Source: Isoetes taiwanensis
Taxonomy: Eukaryota; Streptophyta; Lycopodiopsida; Isoetales; Isoetaceae
NCBI GenBank assembly: GCA_021234155.1
Contig: JAJEKV010000027.1
Span: 2,601,167 to 2,665,166 of the forward strand
Direction: 5' to 3'
DNA: 64,000 nt
The translations under genes were made by a program, and so were the position numbers. The notes below the pieces were generated by a model. The model did no database searches. It was not told the DNA's origin and was given only the letters and a program-made list of their open reading frames with translations. Below, piece after piece: positions 1-10,038 of this stretch. Within the stretch, counting starts at the first letter, position 1. Each line of letters starts with the position of its first letter.

Positions 1-600
1 CTCTTTGTCTTCGTTGGCCAATGAATTCCACTAAGTACAAATATAATGTCAGCCCATTGTATTTGTTTACTCCATGCAGCTTCTTAGCGTATCTTCGATG
101 TCTGATTGACCGTTGTTTGACCATGCATTAGGATGGTAGGCTTTAACTCGCATGGCAAACTGGCATTGCGGATGGTGGCGAAGAAATCCCCTCGAGATGC
201 TGCTTGACAAACTTAGGATCCTATCCGTCTGATTACTCGGCATCAGGTGCAACTGAAAATTTCCTTTGCAAGAGCAAGGCGATTAATGCGAAGGCGGTGT
301 CAGGTGGTCGACATGGCGGTGAGCCATCTTTGATAATTTATTAGACCCGCGACCATTAAGGCATCATACCCGCAGTGGTGGAAGCCTGATAGAAATCCAT
401 GGATTTATGACTTCCCACTTGGCGTTGGAGGCACATCAAAGGTTACGAATTCCCGGGAACTCTTAATTGCTTTCCTTGGTTTCTTTACGACAAACGTGCT
501 TGTTTGATGTACCTAGCAATATCCTTCTTCGTAGGCCAAAAATAGGCTGGAGGCGGATCTTAAGTAAGTTTTCATAAAACATGTCTGCTATAGAAGTTTG
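1..600 (-). pseudogene. E1 integrase (partial, broken)
   Basis: Integrase joins the cDNA copy to the host chromosome. Minus-strand translation in shifting frames gives an HHCC-region segment ending YFWPTKKDIARYIKQ near 470-560, a GYDALMV segment near 330-370 matching the family's GxDALMVVVDRLSK core motif, and a VKAYHPNAW...NGQSD segment near 70-160 that corresponds to the STAYHPQTDGQTE motif before the catalytic Glu. Several frameshifts separate them, so no continuous protein exists as sequenced. The C-terminal part lies outside the window. Confidence 0.65.
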
Positions 601-832
601 TTGTTAGTGTGTCATGGAGAATCGGCTTTTCGCGCCAGAAGTCGGCTGGAACACACAACATCTTTGTAATATAATAAATTGCCCTCCTTCTTATGAGCGA
701 ATGTCTCCGTTCTCTATCGGTCGCGAGGAACTTCTACCCAAACTTTCGAATATTACGAGCGGATGCGTATTAGGTTTGTTCTATCGCTTCCCCAAACTGG
801 TGAGGTGTGGAAATGGCATTACAATGGGTCGG

Positions 833-1075
833 TTATGGAAGGGATGGCGGTGACAAAGCATCATAGCCACGTTGTGCTTTCACGGCAATACCAATCTCGG
901 TCATATTCTTTCGAGATTCCATCCCATCTTCGTGATTGATTTGGTGGGTGGATAGACCGGAGCTACGATGATCTAGTATCGATTTGAAATCTTCTACCAA
1001 GAGGTAGTGTCTCCAAATCACGAACGCATTGCAAAGCGCTAGCAACTCACGACCATGGAGTGGGATATGTTGCAT
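833..1075 (-). pseudogene. E1 RNase H fragment
   Basis: This is the RNase H of the E1 polyprotein, which degrades the RNA template during reverse transcription. The 80-codon frame contains HGRELLAL (the Glu-containing helix), then WRHYLL and a DHRSS that matches the TDHRSL motif of Ty3/gypsy RNase H. It sits between the RT (right) and integrase (left), as expected for this order on the minus strand. The N-terminal catalytic Asp region, expected near 1100-1350, is not in a clean frame. Confidence 0.7.
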
Positions 1076-1439
1076 CGTTCATCTTCTTTGAATGCATTAA
1101 GCAAACTCTCCCCTCACGCATTAAGACATTACCGGTGGCTATCTTACTTTTCGCCGGTGGCTCTGGAATTTATCCTTTTGGGATCGGGCAAAGGTAAGGG
1201 CCCAGATGCAGATGTTAAAGCATCCTTGAGTTTACGAAACCGACTTGGACTTTGTTTTCCAATGTTCCATCCAATCCTTTACTTTCTCATGCCTTGTGAG
1301 ATTAGTAAGAGTGCGGCAATTATTTGCAAAATCCTTGACAAATTTAGATAATATCTGAAGTCCCAAACTCGGGACCTCGAAACATTAGGCTGGAATGGGC
1401 CAATCCTTTCTTGCTTCTATCTTAGTTTGGATCTGTAGC

Positions 1440-2100
1440 AATTCCTTACTGGAGAGATAATATGCCCCAAATAGTCTACCCTCAGTGGCGAACTTGCATT
1501 TAGAGAACTTGGCAAAAGGCTGATGGCGCCTTGGCTTTAAAAGCTAGTCGAAGATATTGTTCATGTTGCTGCAAGGTTTTACTATAGATGAGAATGTCAT
1601 CAAAGAAAATGACAACAAAGTCATCAAGTATTGGCGGAAGATGTCATTCATCAACCGCATAAGCGTTGAGGCGTTGGTCAATCAAAAGGCATGGCGATAA
1701 ATTCGTAATGCCCATATAAGTGCAGAAAAGCAGACTTATGGATGTCTGTTCCTTAATCCTTATCGATGGTGGCCGGATATAAATCAATCTTTGAGAAATA
1801 TTTTGCTCCTTGTAAGCGGTCCATAAGATCATCGCCCTAGGCAAAGCATAGCGATTCTTGATGGTATGCTTATTGAGTTGCCTATAATCAATACACATCC
1901 TTAAGGAGCCATCTTTCTTCTTGACAAAATAGGAACCCAAAGGGTGAAACACTAGGCCGAATAAACCCCAAATTGATAACTCTTGTAGCTGTTTCTTAAG
2001 CTCTGCTAACTCAGGAGGACTCATTGATCTGGAGGGCTTTCTTTGGTAGGCTTAGTACCAGTTCAAGAGTTATCTCACATTCCACCCCTCTAAAGGAGGA
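1440..2100 (-). pseudogene. E1 reverse transcriptase
   Basis: Reverse transcriptase of the Ty3/gypsy type. The frame at 1644-2024 shows [33 protein letters not shown] and [12 protein letters not shown], the classic fingers motifs. Further along, at 1581-1607, another frame reads FFDDILIYS, the catalytic YxDD box with Phe in the first position. The region between them is frame-shifted, so the palm is not continuous. Spacing and order relative to RNase H and protease fit one pol gene. Confidence 0.85.
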
Positions 2101-2399
2101 AGCTTGTGGATCTCATCTGGAAAAGATGGCTAATTTCGAAGAAGGGTAGCAATCTCCAGATGGTAAAGCGTCGATTACTAACTGCTTGTTTGGAGTCCGA
2201 GCTCAATGGAAGCAAGTTTAATGAGGCAAAAAGTTCATTCTTATAGCTTTTCCTAATTTCTTTATTGACGTGGTACATGGCGGGTGTAATGAATCACCTT
2301 TTATTGTTACCGTGCTCCATTAAGCGGCGTTGAAGGTGACCTCCGTTTCTCGCCAATCTATGTGGGCCTTAGCGGGCCTTCTAAAAACTCCATTCCCAC

Positions 2400-2640
2400 A
2401 ATAAGATCATATTTTGCCAATGTCCATTAACTTCGGCACCCAAGGCCGGGTGCACTTTTGGCGTACATTTTAAAAGGTTATCTGTGTCCATGAGTGCCAA
2501 TCGATCTTCTGCAGCTAGCTAATGTATTTGGCTTGATAGGGAGTTCAATGTTTCGATTTGCGGGTGCACGGGCCATTCTAGGAGAAGCAAAATTATGTGT
2601 ACTACCGTGTCCATCAAAATTATGAAGGAACTTCTTGTCT
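2400..2640 (-). pseudogene. E1 aspartic protease remnant
   Basis: Between gag and RT, minus-strand frames near 2590-2625 read ILMDT and, after a one-base shift, GSTHNF; together these correspond to the DTGSTHNF active-site motif of gypsy proteases, interrupted by an indel. The protease matures Gag and Pol. No continuous domain can be read, so this is a remnant or an error-broken copy. Confidence 0.55.
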
Positions 2641-2860
2641 ACCCGGCCTATTGTAGAAATATGAAGGCTGACTTTTGTTACTTTGTTTCTATAGCGGCAA
2701 GAATATGAGGCGCACCATGAATGTACTTCGGGAGCCTCGTCTTCGCGGCAAGATTGGACTCAAATCTTCCCAATCCAATGCGGCCATGGCGGTTGAAGCG
2801 TCTGCGTGGCGTCACGGACAGTGCATGAAGTGTCGAGGCCTCATCTGCCTGTAGCATGCC

Positions 2861-3890
2861 TTATCGGCGGACTGTTCTCACGGCCTCTTTAGGAATGGAC
2901 TGTAAGGACCCGAATTTCCTTACCGACATTGTTACGCTTATCTGGGGTGCTAAAAGCAACTTTCTTCTCTGGCGTCCATAGGAATTGTCTTTGAAGGGCC
3001 CGGGACTTGGCGAAGCGGGGTTTGTAAGGTAATGGGCGGCGGTGGCTGCGAGTAAGGGCGGTCGGGGATCTTGGCTCCTTGGCGTGTCTTCCTCAAGGCT
3101 TAATGCCTTAGCGCCCCACTCTTGACTTTGGGTCAGGGTAGCCTTGACCATTAGTTTAATAGATGGGGCCAACCCTTCAATGTAGCCCTCACGCTCTTTT
3201 CTCATTCATTCTGGCACATACAACCTCAAGCGCATGAATTCGTCGGGTGTAGGCCTGCGGACGTATACGATTTCCAACTTGTAGAAGGGAATGTTGTTGG
3301 CATTTATGGCGCGAGGCGCGTAATGCGATTTAAAGCGCCAGCAAACTTCACGAACTTGCATGCGCTCCTATCCGGTGTTTAGCTGCGGCGTAACCCTTCC
3401 ACCAAATACGGGCAGCTCTCGGTAAGGTTAGGTGGTGGCGACCTTCCTGTATCCTTCTCCGTCATTCCATAGGACTTCCCGAATTCCTTCATTTCGTCCA
3501 ACCAAGATTCCGCATTCAAGCCTCCTGCGGATTTGCCATCAGCCCTGAGCCAACTTCCGGTTCTTCCATATACTAGTGATAAACGTATCAGCGGTTTTGA
3601 TTATTTCCTTATCCTTCGCCTTGAATGGTCCTTTGTCAGATGGCGAGGAACCCGAAGAGCTTGAAGTGGTGGTTGAATGTGAGGCTATCCTTAGAGGAAC
3701 CGATGGCGCTTAGCATGAGTCCTCCTACAATGCAGTCTGGGGCTAGCTTCACAGGGAGGAGATGGCTGTTGTGCGAGGTGGACTCAATGGTCGGAGGTAA
3801 TTCGGTCCGTCCTCGGTATGTGGCAGTGGATTGGTATGCAACACATAAGCTTGTAACTTCGTAGAGTTGCCTTTTCATCTTTATCAATTC
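2861..3890 (-). pseudogene. E1 gag region
   Basis: Capsid-type gag. A minus-strand frame ending in the middle of this region reads DEFMRLRLYVPE, then a stop, then MRKEREGYIEGLAPSI. The E2 gag at 13523-13921 has EEFMRLRLYVPAEMKHAKKSYIEGL-type sequence in the same place, so the two are homologous. The frame at 2861-3205 is the C-terminal part; the frame at 3636-3887 may be the N-terminal part but I recognise nothing in it. No CCHC zinc knuckle is readable. Confidence 0.6.
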
Positions 3891-4192
3891 TGTTCGAGGG
3901 GGTGAGCCCTGGCGTTGGAGGGTGTTGCCAGCGGCGTTACATTACACCGTCTATAGGAGCATTCATGAATATAAGCAGATTTATACTAATGTATAATCCC
4001 TTTTAAAATAATTGAGATCAAAAGAATATACAAGCGAGAAAACAATGTTTTTATTTCATTGAAGTCGATTACAAAACAAGTATTTTTGGTACATGGGTTA
4101 AAGGCAAAAAGTAGGTATGATACAATGGGAACTTTTAAAGTTCACGGCGGCAGCGTAACCACAAGAGCGAAAACTAGCGGAAGAGACCAAGC
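3891..4192. other. AT-rich spacer between gag and ORF block A of E1
   Basis: About 300 bases without a supported gene. From 3960 to 4140 the sequence becomes A+T-rich with short A runs, like the spacers between the other ORF blocks of E1 and E2. No other structure seen. Confidence 0.5.
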
Positions 4193-4690
4193 CTAGGGGT
4201 TGGCCGAAGAGTCTGAGGATCGCGTGGCGGAGTACTCTCGATGCGGCTTCAGGGACGAGTTTATAGCGTGCCCGGGCTTGGACAATGATTGCTTGGGTTT
4301 TCCCATGTTGGGCTGACCGGGAAGGTTAAAAAGAGCCGCGTCGCATAAAAGTTGCAAAGATGGTGGATTGGCGTCCTCCAAAGGCTTCGTGCACGGTCAT
4401 ATTCAATAGTCCCAGTGCGACCGCGGGGTCATCTTCGGATCCTCAGCTTCGATCCGAGGGATGTTAACTATCTCGACCCTTTGTCGGGTCGTAGAGTTCC
4501 CACGGTGGCGGTGGTTGGTTTCATAGCCTTCCTCCCACTCACGGATATTCACCATATCTCGGCCATAGTCACAGATTGCGTGACGGGATCGTCCCTCTAA
4601 CCATGTCCCGGTGATTCTTTCCTCATATTCCCAAATGGTTTCCTGCAGCAATATAGTTGGAGTGAATAGAGAACATTTTTGTAATTCCAC
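4193..4690 (-). pseudogene. E1 extra ORF block A, unknown function
   Basis: A GC-rich block on the minus strand, upstream of gag, with open frames 4403-4690 (95 codons; WEYEERITGTWLEGRSR, then MVNIREWEEGYETNHRHRG) and 4193-4381. Charged, low-complexity composition; no domain recognised. Its position, between gag and the PBS, corresponds to ORF-b of E2, but I cannot align the two convincingly. It may be a C-terminal fragment of a longer broken ORF. Confidence 0.35.
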
Positions 4691-4889
4691 TATACCCTAA
4701 ACTTTAATGCTTTGGAAAGGATGTCATAAAAAAAACAATTTAGATTATACTCATCAAAGAAAACTTTGTATTTAATAAGTAGATAAGGTACACATTTTCC
4801 CAATATGGTTTAAACAATTGCCAATCAAAATCTCATAACTACATGTATATATATATATAACAACTCTTAGTTAGCAATGGTTAGGGGAA
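4691..4889. other. AT-rich spacer in E1 5' region
   Basis: A+T-rich stretch with a short TA dinucleotide run at 4846-4858 separating two GC-rich minus-strand ORF blocks. No gene or hairpin seen. Confidence 0.5.
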
Positions 4890-6360
4890 CTAGGCCACCT
4901 CTTTATCCTTAACCCTAGGAGGTGGGGGGGGCGGTCGGTGTCGTGGCCGAGCTACCCGGGGGTCCAGCGTGGCGCCGGCGGATACAACCTCCCCGGTGGA
5001 TGAAGCAGCGGCCAATGGGGCTGCGTGAGGAACTTCATGCCCCATCAAAGGCGCAATATCTTGGCCCAAAGGCCGTAAGGGCAAGATCCCGTCGTGCAGT
5101 ACATGCGTAAGCGTGCGATGGGGGAAGCTCTTGTGGCGGCCCGAGTGTAGAAAGTGTGCGGAGGGCCACCATGCGGCTTGACCCTCGGCCTAAATCCCGG
5201 GCTATGAAAAGAACACACCCGTATTTGAAGGCCCGACAAAAAAAGCGGGTGAGAGTGGTTACCCGGCACCTTCCCTTGTGAGGAGTTTGGGATCACGGCC
5301 ACTTCCTTATCAAGTCCATGGGGACTTCTTCCCCTTGAGCTCTGTTGCTCCTCCCTTCTTATCTTGGGGGTTATGATATAAATCTTCACCCTCATCATGA
5401 GAGAGGAGGGAACCTCAACCATATTGATGTTTGGGACATGAGGGTCCCATGGCCAGAGTGAGCATCACAGTGCGGGGTTCGCGAAGGTTTCTGCATCCGC
5501 GAAGTCCTGAGGCGTAGTAGAGTCTCCGCCCGGCTCTAGAAGTCTCTGGCCAGGCCCTGAAGAGCTGGTGCACCTCAGGGGCTTCGGTAGAAGTGAAGTC
5601 GATGAAATCATCCATACAATACTCCTTAAGCTCGTAAAGTACATGGTCTTTGCTTTGCGTCCTAAATCCGACCACTACGTGATGCGTCGGATAATATCAT
5701 CCAAGAAGGTACTCACCTTACGGTGATAAATAAGGCGGAAGCCGTCTAACCACGACAAGCCTATAGATGGGTCCGCCCGGCGGTGGTAACTCTGCTAGCT
5801 CTTTCCAGCGGGCAAAATTAAGCCCATTAGATATGCTTCGTCATCCCCCTCCTCGGAGGATTACGGCAACTTGCCCTTCTCTGGCAAGGTTTCATCCTCA
5901 ACGTATTGGTCCATGAGGATGGCTAGGGAAAGTGGCTTCGGAGTCTTGCTAGCGTCACGATCTTTGGACCAGGGGTAGGTGTTTACCCCCATCGGGTTTC
6001 CCTTTCAAGGCGTCATAAGCATGTGTGTCCCCACCTAGCATCTGTAGAACTATCTCCGCTCCAAATACAAGTGGGGAGGATCCCTAGAGGAATACCACGG
6101 AGGAAGCATTTCCTCCATGTAAAGATCAAGGAATCAGGCATAGTCCAGGATGCATTTTATGTTAACAAGGAGATCTATGTGTTGGCATAGCAAAGGCGGA
6201 CGGTGAAGGGAACACATGGATCCCATTTCTCCCCATCAAGGTACCGAGGTGACAAAGGTGGTTGGCGGCAGCCATGGCTAGAAGGGAGGAGAGGAAAAAA
6301 GCGTTTAAAATAACCCTCTGGTCCCCTTTTAAACCCTCTTAATAAAGGCGGCGTCGGCAT
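4890..6360 (-). pseudogene. E1 extra ORF block B, unknown function
   Basis: GC-rich block with staggered minus-strand frames (6175-6360, 5415-5675, 5045-5422, 4890-5084). The frame at 5415-5675 contains acidic DDFIDFTSTEAPEVHQLF; the last one ends in a proline run (PPPPPPRVKDKEVA). These look like pieces of one long, frame-broken protein encoded upstream of gag. I do not recognise a family. Spacer sequence rich in A+T follows on each side. Confidence 0.35.
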
Positions 6361-6518
6361 TTTATTTTAAATTTATCATGGAAAAAAAAAAAAACATTAA
6401 ACTTTTAATTCAAAATAAAAGCTTCTTTATTAATTGTCACAAAAATATGTACAATTCTTGCGGATCCCATAAGTAGGCTAAGGTTGCTCCCGTATCCCTA
6501 CGGTGAGGGGCTAAATCC
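6361..6518. other. AT-rich spacer with A13 run in E1
   Basis: A+T-rich segment with a 13-base A run near 6382-6394; separates ORF blocks B and C. No gene seen. Confidence 0.5.
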
Positions 6519-7720
6519 TTAGGCATTATGGTGACCCTCTTTCGCGTGGATGGCGCAAAGGTTGGCATCACCAAAAAGTGCTACCAAGTAGGCAGTGACC
6601 TCTTGGGCGCCAAAGTACAAAGGTGAAGCGGAGATCGGTCTTAAATTGTATGCGATCTCGGTACCGACCACGCTGGAAAAGCGGCTTTCGTCCGGAAGGT
6701 CAGGTCGACTTAAATTTGCGGATCTCGCAATGCCGCGATGCCGGGTCGGGAACCCGGTAAAGGCTTCAGCTTGGGTAGAGGCCGACGATGTTGGCCGTCT
6801 TAGCCCGGTAGCCCGGGAGTTATCCACTCTCTGCTGCCTCCGGTCGGAGCTGGTCTTCTTCCCAAAAGCCAGGCGGGTCTTCAACTTATCCTTGTATTAT
6901 TGCCAGGCCTTATGGGCAACTCCCTTCCCTCGGGGCTTAGCGATTGGGATCGTCGGTTTTGGGTTGAGGCCACTCCCGGATGCACCTCCTCCTGTTGTTA
7001 GTCGCGATCTTGTCGGTCGGCTCCTCTTGCTCCAACTTCTCGCGCTCTTCAGGAGCTCTCCTTAGGTCTTCTTGGATGCGAGCAAAAGTTGGGCTGCGGC
7101 GACGCGGCGATTAAGTTCAGCGTGTGGTACCTTTTTATGAGACCCATATCTATCGAATGGTGGTGGAATGGTCTATGCTAATGGGGGATCTCTCCCAGGA
7201 CAAAGGCTGTTGGAACCCTCATGCCATTGGTATGGGGAACCTCAATGGCTCTGCCATCGATGGCGGCAAAGCCGTCTCAGAATACCGGTACTCCCTACCC
7301 CAGGCTGCTGTGTCGGGGCCGCTCAATTTCCGGTGGTCGTCTTCCGGCAAAACCCTAATCCGGTAGGCCTCGAGTCGACATCTTCCTCCCTCAGGTATGG
7401 CCTTCTTGTTGGGAGGATAAAACTTGATGAGCATCATCACCATATCGAGTTGCTCAACAAGGGTATATGGAACTGGCGTGGGTTCAACCCGGATGAGAAT
7501 GGCAGAAGTGATAGGCGGTATGGAATCTATCGTTGTTCTCAAACCTATTGACCAGCTCATCCAACAAGATGTCGATGAGAATTTTGGGTATAGCCATGTG
7601 CAACAATCATGGTATAGATCTCCCGCGATGCTCATGGTGGTTGGATCAGGCGCTCTTGGTAATAGCCATAGGGGAATAGTGAATACGGTGGCCGAAGGAT
7701 AGCAAAGAGAAATGCCTGAA
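6519..7720 (-). pseudogene. E1 extra ORF block C, unknown function
   Basis: Minus-strand frames at 7219-7635 (138 codons, containing LVEQLDMVMMLIKFYPPNKK) and 6519-6884 (121 codons) suggest a coding block nearest the PBS of E1. It occupies the position of ORF-a in E2, but I see neither the H3-like start nor the charged coiled coil of that ORF. Plus-strand frames in the same area are equally long, so strand choice rests on context. Confidence 0.35.
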
Positions 7721-8396
7721 GCACAAAAGCCTTGAGGATCAAAGTCCCGAACCGGTGGCGATGGCCCGAGGCGGCTTCAGGCCCGGTTGGAGGCCGGAAG
7801 CAAAGCAAATGGCAGAAAATGGTTTGCTAAGCGGCCAATTAACTTTAAAATTTCAAATTTTTTTTTTTCTTATTAACTTCAAAATTTTATTATTAAAAAA
7901 AATTATCGGCCCGAATCAGCGCCACATCTGATCGAGCGCCGATGGCATTATCGGGTTTCTGCCCTCGGCGGGTGTCGTCGAAATGCAAGCGGTAGAGTTG
8001 ACAAAGCGGGTCAGCGTTGACTTGAGTCGACGGGTCGAGGCGCCGACAACATTCGGCGCTTCTAACTTGGTTGCAAAAGCGACAAAAGCAAAAGCGGCGC
8101 CCAATTCGTTTTTGGCCTGCCCTTGACTATTTTAGCACGGGAGTTATTTGTTTAAGGGTAATTAGGTCGCCCAATCAATGGAGCCATCATCTTTGTCATT
8201 TGAGTTACCCTTGGCTTTTGCTAGGCCTCAATCTTGGCCCCTCCACTTCAAAGCTACAATTTCTTAGCAACTAACACCAAACCAAACAAAGAGAACTAGC
8301 GACACATTGACTTAGCCTCCCTCCCTAACTTACCAGGTGCTCTTCGAGTTAGTGTTTGGCCGGTGCTATGATTTGGGACAACAGCCAAAATCCACG
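7721..8396 (-). other. E1 5' leader
   Basis: Leader between ORF block C and the PBS. It contains an A+T-rich run (7841-7905) and a short open frame (7916-8104) that I do not recognise. The part at 8335-8409 is alignable with the E2 leader next to its PBS (18840-18904), which ties E1 and E2 to one family. Confidence 0.45.
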
Positions 8397-8409
8397 GCTC
8401 ACGATACCA
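8397..8409 (-). promoter_or_regulatory. Degenerate primer-binding site of E1
   Basis: Plus strand reads GCTCACGATACCA. In the related copy at 44573-44584 the same position is an exact complement of the tRNA-iMet PBS (GCTCTGATACCA on plus). Here CTG is replaced by CACG, one of many CTG-site differences. It lies directly beside LTR L0, as a PBS should. Confidence 0.6.
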
Positions 8410-9540
8410 ACGTGGCGGCTCGAGAATATATCGACCCTGGGGCCGATATGCATCACCGAGGACTTTCCCCTCCCATGGCAATCATCTCACCATGGCGGGC
8501 CCTCCCAGTCTATTTAGGGCCATCTATGAAATGAGGCTCGAAGAAAGGACGAAGAGTCATTGACCCCGCCTTCAATGAGACTCCTCACAGTGGGCTAGGC
8601 GATGTAGGTCCGCGTGGGGTCGGGGTATGGAGTGCGACACTCCACGGGTGTGCCAAGTGTGATCGTGTAAGACACCTTGCACTGGTAGATTTAGGGTGAT
8701 AGGAAGTGAGATGCGGATCGTGTGATCGCGACTGCGTATTCTCTAGCTCACCCATGGAACCCTTGTGATTACGGAAGGGGCGGCTTCCCCAGGCACGGCT
8801 CATCCGGACCAGCGTCATGAACCTGAGTAGGCTCGAGGTGATGCCGAGTTCGTCTCCGGGCTATAGCGAAAGCCATGGCGTGAATTGACCCATGCAAAAG
8901 TGTGCGAGGAGGCGGAATGGAGTGCGAACAGCCAACCAATGTTTCTGTACCCATTAGCGCCATGCCAAAGACTTCGATTACGCTGATCTCTTGAGGCAGG
9001 TCGATTCGATCCCAAATTACGGTAGGGGTAGAACACGGGGTTTGGAGTGTTTTCCTGTAGAATCGAGATGCATATTCTATGCGTTGGTATTTGGATGGAT
9101 GTGCCACCCTTAAGTGGTGGTTATTTATGTATATTAGATGGCGTGTGCTAACCCTTGTATTCATGCTTCGCGGTAGGAGTCCCATTGAAGGCGTGGGCGA
9201 ATGACCGCCGTGTCCTTCTTGAGACCTCATTTCGCCAAATGGCCCGAAATAGGCAGAGGAGCCTGCTCATGGTGAGATGATTGCCATGGGAGGGAAAGTC
9301 CCGTATGTATGTAATAGAGGGTCGTATATTACGGGAAGCGTCACGGTAGAAGCGCCTGAGCGGTCGTGGGAGTTGGGAATTGACTCCTGTGGCCGAATGT
9401 GGCGGAAGGTGCAGTAGGCCGAAAAAAAGAGAATGTTAAGGGTTTGATGCCTTATGTAGGCTACTCGGTTAGGTTTAGGGTTTCCCACGACCCTTGGTCT
9501 CTACCTTTAGTGGTTAAAAAGGTCACAAAGTGCGGCTGCA
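8410..9540 (-). repeat. LTR L0, 3' LTR of E2 and 5' LTR of E1
   Basis: The right-hand 200 bases (about 9330-9540) align with the right end of LTR L1 (about 20030-20231): both contain CGTGGGAGTTGG, a GAATGTTA block, GCCTTATGTAGGCTA and GTTAGGTTTAGGGTT. The left border follows from the PBS-like site. The middle differs strongly from L1 and is bracketed by an inverted repeat (8461-8494 and 9268-9300), so it may be an insertion. The outer boundaries are approximate. As one LTR between two interiors it is shared by E1 and E2. Confidence 0.6.
8461..9300. repeat. Inverted repeat pair inside L0
   Basis: Bases 8461-8494 and 9268-9300 are reverse complements over about 33 bases with one C-run length difference (GACTTTCCC...CACCATG and its complement). 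They enclose about 770 bases that are not alignable with L1. This is the look of a small DNA transposon, but no clear target duplication is visible. Confidence 0.55.
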
Positions 9541-9749
9541 TACGATATATACTTATTATTACCTTTATGCATTTAATAGAATTACCTTAAGGTAATATTT
9601 ACGGGACATTATTGAACTATTAACCGCTCAAATGCTTAATTATTCGTGCATGTTATTACAATTACTCAAATTTTATATATATACTTATTATTCTTGAGGG
9701 TACTCTTTATTCCTTGCAACACTTTTAGACAAAATTGTGTTTGCAAGTC
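9541..9749. other. AT-rich 3' untranslated region of E2
   Basis: A+T-rich segment between the end of the chromodomain frame and L0. It should contain the polypurine tract on the minus strand next to 9540, but I see no clear purine run there. Confidence 0.5.
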
Positions 9750-10019
9750 TTAAAATCTTCCAATCCGACCTCCTAGCCCTCGGAGGTGCCTATTGGCCTG
9801 AGCCGATTTCTTGGAGATGACTTTGCCGTCCCATTGCTCCATAAGCCGTGGGTCTTTGTTTTTCGGATCTCTTTTAAGTACCCATGTTGCGTCTTCCACC
9901 GGCAAGTGTTTCCACTTGACCAAGTATTGGAGGAACTCCGATCTCCTTGTTTTCTTGAATGCTTTATCAAGAATTAGCTCTGGAATTATTTCCATCTGTT
10001 CCTCTGTCATTTCCAACAT
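9750..10019 (-). CDS. E2 integrase C terminus with chromodomain
   Basis: An open 89-codon frame. Residues 14-50 read LILDKAFKKTRRSEFLQYLV then KWKHLPVEDATWVLKRD, a chromodomain: the first strand, the YLVKWKHLP strand with aromatic residues in cage positions (Tyr, Trp) and the ATW motif with the third aromatic. In chromoviruses this module lies at the integrase C terminus and directs integration to chromatin carrying H3K9 methylation. It is preceded (at 10039-10251) by the integrase C-terminal SH3-like segment. The tail after the domain is short and basic. Confidence 0.85.
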   Translation of the reverse strand: MLEMTEEQMEIIPELILDKAFKKTRRSEFLQYLVKWKHLPVEDATWVLKRDPKNKDPRLMEQWDGKVISKKSAQANRHLRGLGGRIGRF

Positions 10020-10038
10020 CGTTGGGGTGTCGAGGATC

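Larger units (their letters stand above)
1..8409 (-). mobile_element. E1: partial M-type Ty3/gypsy element, 3' end outside window
   Basis: Read on the minus strand the order is PBS-like site (8397-8409), leader, three GC-rich ORF blocks, gag, protease, RT, RNase H and integrase; the integrase runs off the left edge. The gag is homologous to that of E2 (13190-14430): both contain an EFMRLRLYVP stretch followed by a YIEGL motif. All frames are interrupted. Placing it in the chromovirus side of Ty3/gypsy rests on similarity to E2; its own chromodomain, if any, would lie left of base 1. Confidence 0.8.
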
